Shown piece after piece: positions 43,301 to 50,647 of a stretch of DNA of 64,000 nucleotides; position 1 is the first letter of the stretch, and each line of letters starts with the position of its first letter. The position numbers and the translations under genes were made by a program. The DNA lies in the NCBI GenBank assembly GCA_003852775.1, contig RDDZ01000052.1, positions 55,569 to 119,568 on the forward strand, given 5' to 3'. The notes under the pieces were generated by a model. It was given only the letters and a program-made list of their open reading frames with translations. It was not told where the DNA came from and searched no databases. The DNA comes from Microbacteriaceae bacterium. Its GTDB lineage: Bacteria; Actinomycetota; Actinomycetes; Actinomycetales; Microbacteriaceae.

Positions 43301-45162
43301 CCCGGCTGCCCGAAGGCGGGCGAGACGAGCACACGGTCGGAGGTGATCTCCTCGATGCGCCAGCTCGTCGCCCCGAGCGCGAACACGTCGCCGACGCGCG
43401 ACTCGTAGACCATCTCCTCGTCGAGCTCGCCGACGCGGCGCGCGCCCTCCTCGGCGCCGACGATGAACACGCCGAACATGCCGCGGTCGGGGATCGTGCC
43501 GCCGCTCGTCACGGCGAGCCGCTGCGCGCCCGGGCGGCCGCTGATGGTGCCGGCCACGCGGTCCCACACGATGCGCGGCCGCAGCTCGGCGAACTCGTCG
43601 GACGGATACCGTCCCGCGAGCAGGTCGAGCGTCGCCTCGTATGCGCTGCGCGGCAGCGTCGAGAACGGCGCCGAGCGCCGCACGGTGTCGAACCACTCCT
43701 CGACGTCGAGGGTGTCGAGCGCGACCGCCGCGACGGTCTGCTGCGCGAGGATGTCGAGCGGGTTCTGCGGGACCTGGATGGCCTCGATGAGCCCCTCGCG
43801 CATCCGCTCGGTCGCGATCGCGGTGTGCAGCAGGTCGGCGCGATGCTTGGGGAACATCACGCCCTTCGAGATCTCGCCCACCTGGTGGCCGGCGCGGCCG
43901 ACCCGCTGGAGGCCGGATGCCACGGAGGGCGGCGACTCCACCTGGATCACGAGGTCGACGGCGCCCATGTCGATGCCGAGCTCGAGCGAGCTCGTCGCGA
44001 CGACGCAGCGCAGGCGGCCCGACTTGAGGTCGTCCTCGATCTGGGCGCGTTGCTCCTTCGACACGGAACCGTGGTGGGCGCGCGCGAGCACGGGCTCGGC
44101 GCCCGCGGTCTGGCCGGATGCGCCCATGAGCTGGGCGGGCGGTCGCCTCACCGCTGGTTGAGTAGCCGCCGAAGGCGGCGTGTCGAAACCAGCCCCCTGG
44201 TCACCCGCGCCGACCTCCGCCCCCTCCGCCAGCAGCTCCTCGTAGATCTCGTTCATCGACGCCGTGATGCGCTCCGCGAGCCGCCGCGAGTTCGCGAACA
44301 CGATCGTCGACCGGTGCCGCAGCACCTCCTCGACGATCGCGCGGTCGACGTGCGGCCAGATCGAGCCGCCGGATGCGAGGGCCTTCTCGTCGTCGTCGAG
44401 CGGGGCATCCGTCGCGCGGGCGCCGAGCTCGGTCATGTCCTCGACGGGCACGACGACGCGCAGCTCGAACGTCTTCTGGATGGGCGGCGACACGACCTCG
44501 ACTCGCTCGCGGCCGCCGAGGAACCGCGCGACCTCCTCGAGCGGACGGACCGTCGCGGAGAGCCCGATGCGCTGCGCGGGTCTCGGCAGCATCGCGTCGA
44601 GCCGCTCGAGCGACACCGCGAGGTGAGCGCCGCGCTTCGTCGCCGCGACCGCGTGGATCTCGTCGACGATGACCGTCTCGACGCCCGCGAGCGTCGACCG
44701 AGCCTGGCTCGTAAGCATGAGGTAGAGCGACTCGGGCGTCGTGATGAGGATGTCGGGGGGCTCGCGAACGAGCAGCCGCCGGTCGGCGGAGGTGGTGTCG
44801 CCGGAACGCACGCCGACGCGGATGTCGGGGGGTGTCATCCCGAGCCGCTTCGCCGTCTGCGTAATGCCGACGAGGGGCGAGCGGAGGTTGCGCTCGACGT
44901 CGACGCCGAGCGCCTTGAGGGGCGAGATGTAGAGCACGCGCGTGCGTTTGGCAGGGTCGGGCGGCGGCGAGGTGATGAGCCGGTCGAGCGACCACAGGAA
45001 CGCCGAGAGCGTCTTGCCGGACCCCGTGGGCGCCACGACGAGCGCGTGCCGCCCCGAGGAGATCGCCTGCCACGTCCCCGACTGCGCGGCGGTCGGCGCG
45101 GGGAACGCGCCCGCGAACCACTCCCTCGTCGCGGGGGAGAAGCGCTCGAGCGCGGGATCCAT
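40345..45162 (-). CDS. lhr: Large ATP-dependent helicase Lhr
   Basis: 1605 residues from ATG at 45162 (ATG at 45171 equally possible; the track start at 45300 runs through the pentamer array). A superfamily 2 helicase of DNA repair with 3'-5' translocation. Motifs: APTGSGKTLSAF (I), TPESLYLML, DEIHAV (II), GLSATV (III), TSSLELGIDMGAVDLVIQ (V), and GLQRVGRAGHQ (VI). The winged-helix and long Lhr C-terminal region follow. Three low-complexity inserts are encoded by repeat DNA: GFDTPPSAATQPAV between helicase motifs, and two copies around EVSLSVA and ATESDTS near the middle. Length agrees with Lhr (about 1500) plus these inserts. Confidence 0.93.
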   Translation of the reverse strand: MDPALERFSPATREWFAGAFPAPTAAQSGTWQAISSGRHALVVAPTGSGKTLSAFLWSLDRLITSPPPDPAKRTRVLYISPLKALGVDVERNLRSPLVGITQTAKRLGMTPPDIRVGVRSGDTTSADRRLLVREPPDILITTPESLYLMLTSQARSTLAGVETVIVDEIHAVAATKRGAHLAVSLERLDAMLPRPAQRIGLSATVRPLEEVARFLGGRERVEVVSPPIQKTFELRVVVPVEDMTELGARATDAPLDDDEKALASGGSIWPHVDRAIVEEVLRHRSTIVFANSRRLAERITASMNEIYEELLAEGAEVGAGDQGAGFDTPPSAATQPAVRRPPAQLMGASGQTAGAEPVLARAHHGSVSKEQRAQIEDDLKSGRLRCVVATSSLELGIDMGAVDLVIQVESPPSVASGLQRVGRAGHQVGEISKGVMFPKHRADLLHTAIATERMREGLIEAIQVPQNPLDILAQQTVAAVALDTLDVEEWFDTVRRSAPFSTLPRSAYEATLDLLAGRYPSDEFAELRPRIVWDRVAGTISGRPGAQRLAVTSGGTIPDRGMFGVFIVGAEEGARRVGELDEEMVYESRVGDVFALGATSWRIEEITSDRVLVSPAFGQPGRVPFWKGDGLGRPAELGRAIGAFAGELASGSVDQARLEADGLDERAARNLTAFVAEQKAATGVVPTDRTLLVERFRDELGDWRLVLHSPYGTPVHAPWALAVAARIRERLGVDGSAMAGDDGIVVRLPETDADPPGAELFAFEPGELETLVTEEVGGSALFASRFRESAARALLLPRRNPGRRSPLWQQRQRSAQLLEVARKYPSFPIILETVREVLQDVYDLPSLRELASDIETRRIRLVEVETDAPSPFARTLLFGYVAAFLYEGDSPLAERRAAALSLDPGLLAELLGRAELRELLDPEVIAQTESELQRLAPDRRARDAEGVVDLLRVLGPLSLDEVAARFTDPAIDAPHPEVSLSVASAAPVATESDTSDAGAASGADVAGGEVSVSVAGGGAPATESDTSGGAGAAARARAARDVLEPMLAELARANRVLRVHIAGVERWAVVEDAARLRDALGAPMPIGVPTAFLEPVADPVGDLVSRYLRTHAPFTAAEAAGRLGLGVAVVTETLRRLAADRRAVEGEFRPGASGTEWVDPEVLRRLRARSLAALRAEVEPVPQAALGRFLPDWQHVSPEPGRGGLRGIDGLVSAIDQLAGLPLPATSWESLVLPSRVRDYSPAMLDELMASGEVIWAGRGELPGGDGWVSLHLADAAPLTLPEPRALEPDPLRDRLLEALAGGGGYFFRQLAAAVATDADPATDTDVARALWELVWAGVVTGDTFAGLRARLGATTTRSRATPRGRAHRARARVAASLAASAPPTVAGRWSLLPTPEAVPTARATALAEQLLERYGVVTRGAVQAEGVEGGFALAYKVLASLEETGRVRRGYFVEGLGAAQFATPATVDRLRAFNVDRDDKAPPVAVTLGATDPANPYGAALGWPSRDDDMKHRPGRKAGALVVLVDGALGLYVEKGGKTVLDFLDPDADDAREAAAASLASTVRAAGGRLRVERIDGAFAVGTPLGDALFRAGFAATPQGLRLR
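42083..42138. repeat. 56-bp palindromic repeat unit inside lhr (copy 1, degenerate)
   Basis: 21-nt arms beginning GAGGTGTCACTTTCGGTC and ending in the near-complement CGAAACCGACACCTC (two mismatches), with a 14-nt centre. Read in the lhr frame as EVSVSVA...ATESDTS. Same length and arms as copy 2. Confidence 0.8.
42179..42234. repeat. 56-bp palindromic repeat unit inside lhr (copy 2, perfect arms)
   Basis: GAGGTGTCACTTTCGGTCGC and GCGACCGAAAGTGACACCTC are exact 20-bp inverted arms. Read in frame as EVSLSVA...ATESDTS. Looks like a REP-type mobile palindrome tolerated inside the coding sequence. Confidence 0.85.
44153..44193. repeat. 41-bp REP-like element (copy 1, inside lhr)
   Basis: GCTGGTTGAGTAGCCGCCGA and so on to GTGTCGAAACCAGC; the ends GCTGGTT/AACCAGC and the core GCCGCC-GAA-GGCGGC are inverted repeats. 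Identical to the copy at 50595. In lhr it encodes part of GFDTPPSAATQPAV. Confidence 0.9.
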
Positions 45163-45225
45163 CCCCCCCATCTTCGCGCCCACCCCCGACTCCCGCTCGG
45201 GGCTTGCGCGCCGTCGGCTCCATCC

Positions 45226-45275
45226 GTGCGGTGCGGTGCGGTGCGGTGCGGTGCGGTGCGGTGCGGTGCGGTGCG
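45226..45275. repeat. Ten-copy GTGCG pentanucleotide array between lhr and ABC operon
   Basis: Ten uninterrupted GTGCG copies, then GTGGC. The array is 64 bp upstream of the lhr ATG (45162) and 112 bp upstream of the ABC ATPase ATG. It is in an open frame with both genes in their upstream extensions (PHRTA repeats on the minus strand, VRCGA on the plus). Five is not a multiple of three, so slippage would change the frame of any upstream start, and always changes spacing of promoter elements. Confidence 0.95.
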
Positions 45276-45354
45276 GTGGCGTCATCCCTCTGGAGTACAC
45301 GGCCCGAAAGAGATACCTCCCACGGGGGCCGAGCGAGCAGGCCCCCGCTCCCTA

Positions 45355-45379
45355 CCTTCGGAACGTATCCCGACGAAGG
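45355..45379 (+). promoter_or_regulatory. Small hairpin covering the Shine-Dalgarno of the ABC operon
   Basis: CCTTCG and CGAAGG can pair across 13 nt, with the right arm inside the SD sequence GAAGGAGG. A second stem, GGGGGCC/GGCCCCC (45324-45346), lies just upstream. Might modulate translation of the ATPase gene; six pairs is weak. Confidence 0.3.
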
Positions 45380-45386
45380 AGGACAC

Positions 45387-46313
45387 ATGATCGAGGCGAA
45401 GGGCCTCACCAAGAGGTACGGCGACAAGGTCGCCGTCGACGACGTCACCTTCACGGTGCGTCCGGGCGCGGTGACGGGCTTCCTCGGCCCGAACGGCGCC
45501 GGCAAGTCCACCACGATGCGCATGATCGTCGGCCTCACCCGCCCCACCGAGGGCAGCGTGACGGTCGCCGGGCAGCGCTACGCCGAGCTCCGCTCCCCGC
45601 TCACCACCGTGGGCGCGCTGCTCGACGCCAAGGCCGTGCATGGCGGCCGCACCGCCTACCACCACCTGCTCGCGCTCGCGGCGACCCACGGCATCCCGAA
45701 GTCGCGCGTGCACGAGGTCATCGAGCTCACGGGCCTGGATGCCGTGGCGGGCAAGCGCGTCAAGGGCTTCTCGCTCGGCATGGGCCAGCGCCTCGGCATC
45801 GCGGCCGCCCTCCTGGGCGACCCGCAGGTGCTCATCTTCGACGAGCCGGTCAACGGCCTCGACCCGGAGGGCGTGCGCTGGGTGCGCACCTTCGCCCGCT
45901 ACCTCGCGAGCGAGGGCCGCACGGTGTTCCTCTCGAGCCACCTCATGAGCGAGGTCGCGCTCACCGCCGACCACGTCATCGTCATCGGCAAGGGCCGCGT
46001 GCTCGCGGATGCGCCGGTCGCCGAGCTCGTGGCGGGTGCCGGTCGCCAGTCGGTGCGGGTGCGCACGGATCGGGCCTCCGAGCTCGCCGAGCTGCTCGCC
46101 CGCAGCGGCGCCACCATCGCATCCGACGAGGCGGGCGTGCTCGAGATCTCGGGTCTCGAGGCGGCCGACATCGCCGGCACCGCCGCCGCGGCGGGTATCG
46201 TCCTGCTCGAGCTCACCCCGATCACCACCTCGCTGGAGGACGCGTACATGGCACTCACCGACGATGCGGTCGAATACCGCACGCACGAGGTGCCCGCGGG
46301 GGTGACCCGATGA
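45387..46313 (+). CDS. ABC transporter ATP-binding protein
   Basis: 308 residues, ATG with strong SD GAAGGAGG. Walker A FLGPNGAGKST, Q-loop region, signature variant FSLGMGQRLGIA (in place of LSGGQ), Walker B VLIFDEPVNGLDPEG and H-loop FLSSHLMSE are all present. The C-terminal extension resembles drug/bacitracin-type exporters (BcrA-like), as does SLGMGQR. Overlaps the permease gene by ATGA; first gene of the ABC-two-component operon. Confidence 0.93.
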   Translation: MIEAKGLTKRYGDKVAVDDVTFTVRPGAVTGFLGPNGAGKSTTMRMIVGLTRPTEGSVTVAGQRYAELRSPLTTVGALLDAKAVHGGRTAYHHLLALAATHGIPKSRVHEVIELTGLDAVAGKRVKGFSLGMGQRLGIAAALLGDPQVLIFDEPVNGLDPEGVRWVRTFARYLASEGRTVFLSSHLMSEVALTADHVIVIGKGRVLADAPVAELVAGAGRQSVRVRTDRASELAELLARSGATIASDEAGVLEISGLEAADIAGTAAAAGIVLLELTPITTSLEDAYMALTDDAVEYRTHEVPAGVTR

Positions 46314-47116
46314 GCGCCGTGACCACCGCGATGCCGAACATCGGCATCCGCCCCACCTTCGCCCGCGTCACGCGGTCGGAGTGGATCAAGCTCCGCAGCC
46401 TCCGCTCCACCCTCTGGACGGCGATCGCGACCGTGGTCGTCATGGCGGGGTTCGCGGCGCTGTTCGCCTGGGCTCTCACGAGCTTCGCCGACGGGCCGCC
46501 TGCGGACGCGACCGCGCTCACGATCGGCTACCCGATCGCGCAGCTCACGGTCGCCGCCCTCGGCGCGCTCGTCGTGACCGGCGAGTTCAGCACCGGCGCG
46601 CACCGCTCGACGCTCGCCGCCGAGCCCCGCCGCCTGCGCGTCGTGCTCTCGAAGGGCCTCATCGTGCTCGGTGCGGGCCTCGGCATCGGCGTGCTCGCCG
46701 TCGGCGCCTCGCTCGCCGTCGCGCTGCCGATCCTCCAGGCCGGCGGGGTCGACGTCGAGCTGTCGGGCGACGCGATCCGCGCCCTCGTGGGCACGGTGCT
46801 CTACCTCGCCGTGTCGGCGCTCTTCGCCTACGGCGTGGGCCTCATCGTGCGCAACTCCGCCGCCGCCATCACGACGACGGTCGGTCTGCTGTTCGTGCTG
46901 CCGATCATCGTGCAGATCGCGGCCGCCATGACCGGCGTCGAGTGGCTGTGGGACGCCTACGAGTACCTCCCGTCCACCGCGGGCTCGGCCATCACCGGCA
47001 TGAGCATGGGCGGCGCGGGCTCGCTCGAGCCGTGGACCGGCTTCGCCGTGTTCGGCGGCTACACGGCGGCCCTCCTCGTCGCGGGTGCGTTCGCCTTCTC
47101 GAGGCGGGACGACTGA
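46310..47116 (+). CDS. ABC transporter permease (ABC-2 type)
   Basis: 268 residues from ATG at 46310 overlapping the ATPase stop. Six membrane helices follow a cytoplasmic start containing FARVTRSEWIKLRSLRSTLW, the usual entry sequence of ABC-2/YhgE-like permeases. TGEFSTGAHRSTLAAEPRRL is the conserved loop after helix 2. Works with the adjacent ATPase, probably exporting a lipid-like or antimicrobial compound; substrate unknown. Confidence 0.88.
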   Translation: MSAVTTAMPNIGIRPTFARVTRSEWIKLRSLRSTLWTAIATVVVMAGFAALFAWALTSFADGPPADATALTIGYPIAQLTVAALGALVVTGEFSTGAHRSTLAAEPRRLRVVLSKGLIVLGAGLGIGVLAVGASLAVALPILQAGGVDVELSGDAIRALVGTVLYLAVSALFAYGVGLIVRNSAAAITTTVGLLFVLPIIVQIAAAMTGVEWLWDAYEYLPSTAGSAITGMSMGGAGSLEPWTGFAVFGGYTAALLVAGAFAFSRRDD

Positions 47117-47178
47117 TCGACGACTCCGCGCGCCCGGCGGCGCCGCGTCCGAACCCGGATGCGGCGCCGCCGTCGCGC

Positions 47179-48573
47179 GTGCTCGACCGGGTCCGCAGGT
47201 GGCTGCGCCCGCTGCCGCCGCCCACCGCCGACGGGCCGTTCACCGAGCTCGACGCGCGCCGCCTCGGCGCCGTCCGCCGCTACTTCGTGCGGCATCCGGT
47301 GGCCATGGACGTGCTCGTGGCGCTGTGGTACTCGTTCTTCGCGGTCGGCTCGTCGCTGCTCGTGATCGTGGGGGCGACGGATGCGACCGCCGGCCCCCAG
47401 CCGTACCTCGGCGGGGTGCAGCTCGTCGTGGCGGTGCTGGGCGGCCTCATCCTCATGCGTCGCCGCCATGAGCCGATCCTCACGGTCGGGGCGCTCGTGG
47501 TGCTCGGCATCGTGTGTCTCGTGCTCGTGAACGAGTCCGCGGGGATCGAGTTCGCGCTGGGCCTCGCGATGTACGCGGTCGCGGTCGCGCGGCCGCCCGC
47601 CGTCACGTGGATCGTCGAGCTCGTGATGGTCGTCGTCATGGGCGTGGCGACCTCCATGTGGACGCGGGCGGTGTCGGGCGAGCCGATCCGGCCGTCCGAC
47701 CAGGTGGTCACGATCGTCATCGCGACGATCGCCGCGCTCATCCTGTTCAGCGTCGTCGCGATCGCGATCGGCGTCGGGGTGCGTGGCCGACGCCAGCACA
47801 TCGCGTCGCTCATCCAGCGCGCGAACGCCCTCGCGCGCGACCGCGAGCAGCAGTCCGCGCTCGCGGTGGCCGAGGAGCGCACGCGCATCGCCCGCGAGCT
47901 GCACGACGTCGTCGCGCACTCGCTCACCGTCATGGTCGCGCTCGCCGACGGCGCCCGCGCCGCCGCCCCGAAGGATCCGGAGGGCGCCCAGCGTGCCCTC
48001 GACGCGCTCACCGAGACGGGCCGTTCGGCGCTCGCCGACATGCGCCGCGTGCTCGGCGTGCTGCGCGACCCCACCGACGACGCACCTTTCGAGCCGGAGC
48101 CCGACGTCGGCCTCGACGAGCTCATCGAGCGCTTCCGCGCCGCGGGGCTCCCCGTGCGGCTCGTGCGCTCCGGTGCGATCGACGAGCTGCCCGTCGCCGT
48201 GCGCCGCTCGGTGTGGCGCATCGTGCAGGAGTCGCTCACGAACGTGCTGCGGCATGCGCCGGGGTCGCCGCTCGTGCTCGTCGAGCTCACGCGCGTCGCG
48301 GATGCGGCGGATGCGTCGGATGCGGCGCGCGCGGCGGATGCGGCGCGCGCGGCGGGCGGGGTCGGCGGCCGCGTCGAGCTCGTCGTCACGAACGAGTCAG
48401 GTCCGGCCGCGCCGGGACGCGCGGAGTCGCCCGGGAGCGGCCGCGGCATCCTGGGCATGCGCGAGAGGGCGGCGTCGCTCGGCGGTAGCGTCGAGGCGGG
48501 CGCGCACGAGCGCGGCTGGCAGGTGCGGGCGGTGCTGCCGATCGCCCCGACGGATGCGAAGGGTGGCGCGTGA
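47179..48573 (+). CDS. Sensor histidine kinase of the NarL-type (HisKA_3) class
   Basis: 464 residues if GTG at 47179 is used. No SD is visible, and an alternative such as a coupled start near 47113 is possible. Four or five membrane helices make a sensor without a large external domain (intramembrane-sensing style). H-box: ERTRIARELHDVVAHSLTVM with the phospho-His in ELHD. HATPase: QESLTNVLRHAPGS and GRGILGMRERAASLGG. A tandem Ala/Asp repeat (VADAADASDAARAADAARAA) interrupts the ATPase domain. Coupled to the response regulator; probably senses the compound exported by the ABC pair. Confidence 0.88.
   Translation: MLDRVRRWLRPLPPPTADGPFTELDARRLGAVRRYFVRHPVAMDVLVALWYSFFAVGSSLLVIVGATDATAGPQPYLGGVQLVVAVLGGLILMRRRHEPILTVGALVVLGIVCLVLVNESAGIEFALGLAMYAVAVARPPAVTWIVELVMVVVMGVATSMWTRAVSGEPIRPSDQVVTIVIATIAALILFSVVAIAIGVGVRGRRQHIASLIQRANALARDREQQSALAVAEERTRIARELHDVVAHSLTVMVALADGARAAAPKDPEGAQRALDALTETGRSALADMRRVLGVLRDPTDDAPFEPEPDVGLDELIERFRAAGLPVRLVRSGAIDELPVAVRRSVWRIVQESLTNVLRHAPGSPLVLVELTRVADAADASDAARAADAARAAGGVGGRVELVVTNESGPAAPGRAESPGSGRGILGMRERAASLGGSVEAGAHERGWQVRAVLPIAPTDAKGGA
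48298..48354. repeat. Degenerate GCGGATGCG-type tandem repeat inside the kinase gene
   Basis: Four GGATGCG units alternate with GCGCGCGCGG spacers, encoding ADAADASDAARAADAARAA in the HATPase region. In frame, so tolerated; copy number is likely variable between strains. Confidence 0.6.
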
Positions 48574-49241
48574 GCGACGACACGATCCGGGTGCTGCTCG
48601 TCGACGACCAGTCGATGCTGCGCATGGGCTTCCGCATGGTGCTGTCGGCGGAGGACGGCATCGAGGTCGTCGGCGAGGCGGGCGACGGCGCCGCCGGGGT
48701 CTCGATGACGAAGGCGCTGCAGCCCGACGTCGTGCTCATGGACGTGCGCATGCCGGGCGTCGACGGCATCGAGGCGACCCGCCGCATCCTCGCCGAGGCG
48801 CCGGGGGCGCGCGTCATCATCCTCACGACCTTCGACCTCGACGAGTACGCCTTCGCGGCGCTGCGGGTGGGCGCGAGCGGCTTCCTGCTCAAGGACGCCC
48901 GGCCCGCCGAGCTCGTCGCCGCCATCCGCGCGGTCGCCGCGGGGGATGCCGCAGTCGCCCCGCGCGTCACGCGCCGCATGCTCGAGCTGTTCGCCGAGCG
49001 GCTGCCGGATGCCGCGGCGGCCCCGAAGGAGGACGAGCGTCTCGCGGTGCTCACCCCGCGCGAGCACGAGATCTTCGCCGCGCTCGGCGAGGGGCTCAGC
49101 AACGCCGAGATCGCGGAGCGCTTCGTGCTCTCGGAGGCGACGGTCAAGACGCACGTCGCGCGCGTGCTCGGCAAGCTCGGGCTGCGCGACCGCGTGCAGG
49201 CGGTCGTGCTGGCCTACGAGACAGGCGTCGCGGGGCGCTGA
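48570..49241 (+). CDS. LuxR/NarL-family response regulator
   Basis: 223 residues, GTG overlapping the kinase stop. Receiver domain with phospho-Asp in VVLMDVRMPGVDG, acidic pair VLLVDDQ, switch Thr in IILTTFDLDEYAF and Lys in GFLLKDARP. LuxR helix-turn-helix LTPREHEIFAALGEGLSNAE with VKTHVARVLGKLGL. Partner of the upstream kinase. The stop region carries a 17-bp tandem duplication (GGGCGCTGAGCG at 49233 and 49250). Confidence 0.95.
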   Translation: MSDDTIRVLLVDDQSMLRMGFRMVLSAEDGIEVVGEAGDGAAGVSMTKALQPDVVLMDVRMPGVDGIEATRRILAEAPGARVIILTTFDLDEYAFAALRVGASGFLLKDARPAELVAAIRAVAAGDAAVAPRVTRRMLELFAERLPDAAAAPKEDERLAVLTPREHEIFAALGEGLSNAEIAERFVLSEATVKTHVARVLGKLGLRDRVQAVVLAYETGVAGR

Positions 49242-49271
49242 GCGTCGCCGGGCGCTGAGCGCCGCGAGGGC

Positions 49272-49910
49272 TCAGAGGCGAGCGGTGAGGAAGTCGCAGA
49301 CGTCGCTCAGCATCTCGTCCGACACCCAGTGGCCGATGCCCGGGTAGACGGCCCTCGTGAGCGTCGTGTGCGCGCCGAGCCAGACGTCGGAGCGGTGGAT
49401 GAGCTCGTGCGAGAAGAACGGGTCGGCCGAGCCGCGGCCCCAGTAGGCGGGCGGGCGGGAGGTGGCGAGCGCCGCATCCGACGGGTGGGTGCCGCTCACG
49501 ACGAAGCCCGACATGTTGACGGCGAACGAGACGATGCCGCGCCCCTGGCGCAGCAGGTGGGTGGCCATCGCGCCGCCCTGTGAGAAGCCGAGTGCGCCGA
49601 TCGCCGTGGGCTGCCACGGGAGGTGCCGCACCCAGGCGAGCACGGCGTCCGACATGGCGTCGGCCGAGGAGACGCGGGGGTCGCCGGGGGTCTCGACCGA
49701 GTCGTCGAACCAGGCGTAGCCCGTGCCGTAGGCGTAGGGCGCGCGCAGCGACGCGTAGACGAAGCCGGCGGGCAGCATCCGGAACAGCCCCGCGAGGTCG
49801 CGCTCGTCGGCGCCGCGGCCGTGCATCACGATGACGAGCGGATGCAGGCGGCGGGCCGCCGGCTCTGCGCTCCAGACGACGAGGTCGGGGTCGATCGACA
49901 GCTCGGTCAC
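49272..49910 (-). CDS. Alpha/beta hydrolase (phospholipase/carboxylesterase family)
   Basis: 212 residues from GTG at 49910 (CACGAT lies 6 nt upstream; the track start at 50099 adds a non-coding-like stretch). LVIVMHGRGADERDL supplies the oxyanion hole, LGFSQGGAMATHLL the nucleophile Ser in G-F-S-Q-G, FFSHELIHRSDV the region of the acid, and PGIGHWVSDEML the His. Cytosolic esterase of the YpfH/carboxylesterase 2 family. Confidence 0.85.
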   Translation of the reverse strand: MTELSIDPDLVVWSAEPAARRLHPLVIVMHGRGADERDLAGLFRMLPAGFVYASLRAPYAYGTGYAWFDDSVETPGDPRVSSADAMSDAVLAWVRHLPWQPTAIGALGFSQGGAMATHLLRQGRGIVSFAVNMSGFVVSGTHPSDAALATSRPPAYWGRGSADPFFSHELIHRSDVWLGAHTTLTRAVYPGIGHWVSDEMLSDVCDFLTARL

Positions 49911-50001
49911 CTCTCCATCGTGCCCCCCATCCCCCCGCTGATGCGAGAGACGCGGCGACGTCCGCGGACCGCGGCGGGACCGCGTGCGACACAATGAACC
50001 C

Positions 50002-50565
50002 ATGAGCACCGTGGGCGCCGGCATCCCCGAACCTCCGCGCGAGGAGCCGAACTCGGCCTGGCTGTCGGTGTCCGAGCTCGACTGGGTGCGCGGCCGCATC
50101 CCACTGCTCTACGTGGAGGCCGTGCCGGTGCGGGTCGACGGGCTCGGCGTCGTGACGCAGGTGGGGGTGCTGCTGCGAGCCAACTCGCAGGGCGAGATCA
50201 CGCGCACGCTCGTGTCGGGTCGCGTCATGTACGGCGAGACGATCCGCGACGCCCTCTTCCGCCACCTCGAGAAGGACCTCGGGCCGATGGCGTTCCCGCA
50301 GCTGCCGGCGAGCCCCGTGCCGTTCCAGGTGGCCGAGTACTTCCCGATCCCGGGTCTGTCGGCGTACGTCGACGAGCGTCAGCACGCGGTGTCGCTCGCG
50401 TACGTGGTGCCCGTCACGGGCACCTTCGAGCCCCGGCAGGATGCGCTCGAGCTCACGTGGGTGACGCCCGCCGAGGCGTCGTCGCCCGCGTTCCACGCCG
50501 AGCTGGAGGGCGGACGCGGCACGCTGCTGCGTGCGGCGCTCGCTTCCGTCGGCGTCCTCGGCTGA
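50002..50565 (+). CDS. NUDIX hydrolase family protein (DUF4916)
   Basis: 187 residues. AWLSVSELDWVRGRIPLLYV, VGVLLRANSQGEITRTLVSGRVMYGETIRDAL and EYFPIPGLSAYVDERQHAVSLAY match the actinobacterial DUF4916 NUDIX group. The classical NUDIX box (GX5EX7REUXEEXGU) is degenerate (GRVMYGETIRDALFRHLEKD), so activity is uncertain. Start 6 nt behind CACAAT. Confidence 0.83.
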   Translation: MSTVGAGIPEPPREEPNSAWLSVSELDWVRGRIPLLYVEAVPVRVDGLGVVTQVGVLLRANSQGEITRTLVSGRVMYGETIRDALFRHLEKDLGPMAFPQLPASPVPFQVAEYFPIPGLSAYVDERQHAVSLAYVVPVTGTFEPRQDALELTWVTPAEASSPAFHAELEGGRGTLLRAALASVGVLG

Positions 50566-50594
50566 GGCCTACGCCCCCGCCGGCGGCCACCCCC

Positions 50595-50635
50595 GCTGGT
50601 TGAGTAGCCGCCGAAGGCGGCGTGTCGAAACCAGC
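50595..50635. repeat. 41-bp REP-like element (copy 2, intergenic)
   Basis: Identical over 41 bp to the element inside lhr at 44153. Lies between the NUDIX gene and the DEAD-box helicase gene, which converge, so it could also serve as a hairpin at both 3' ends. Confidence 0.9.
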
Positions 50636-50647
50636 CCGGGCTGAGCC

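Noticed and set aside
45226-45275. GTGCG array considered as a CRISPR or iteron array
   Set aside because: Units are 5 bp with no spacers, and there are no cas, rep or partition genes nearby.
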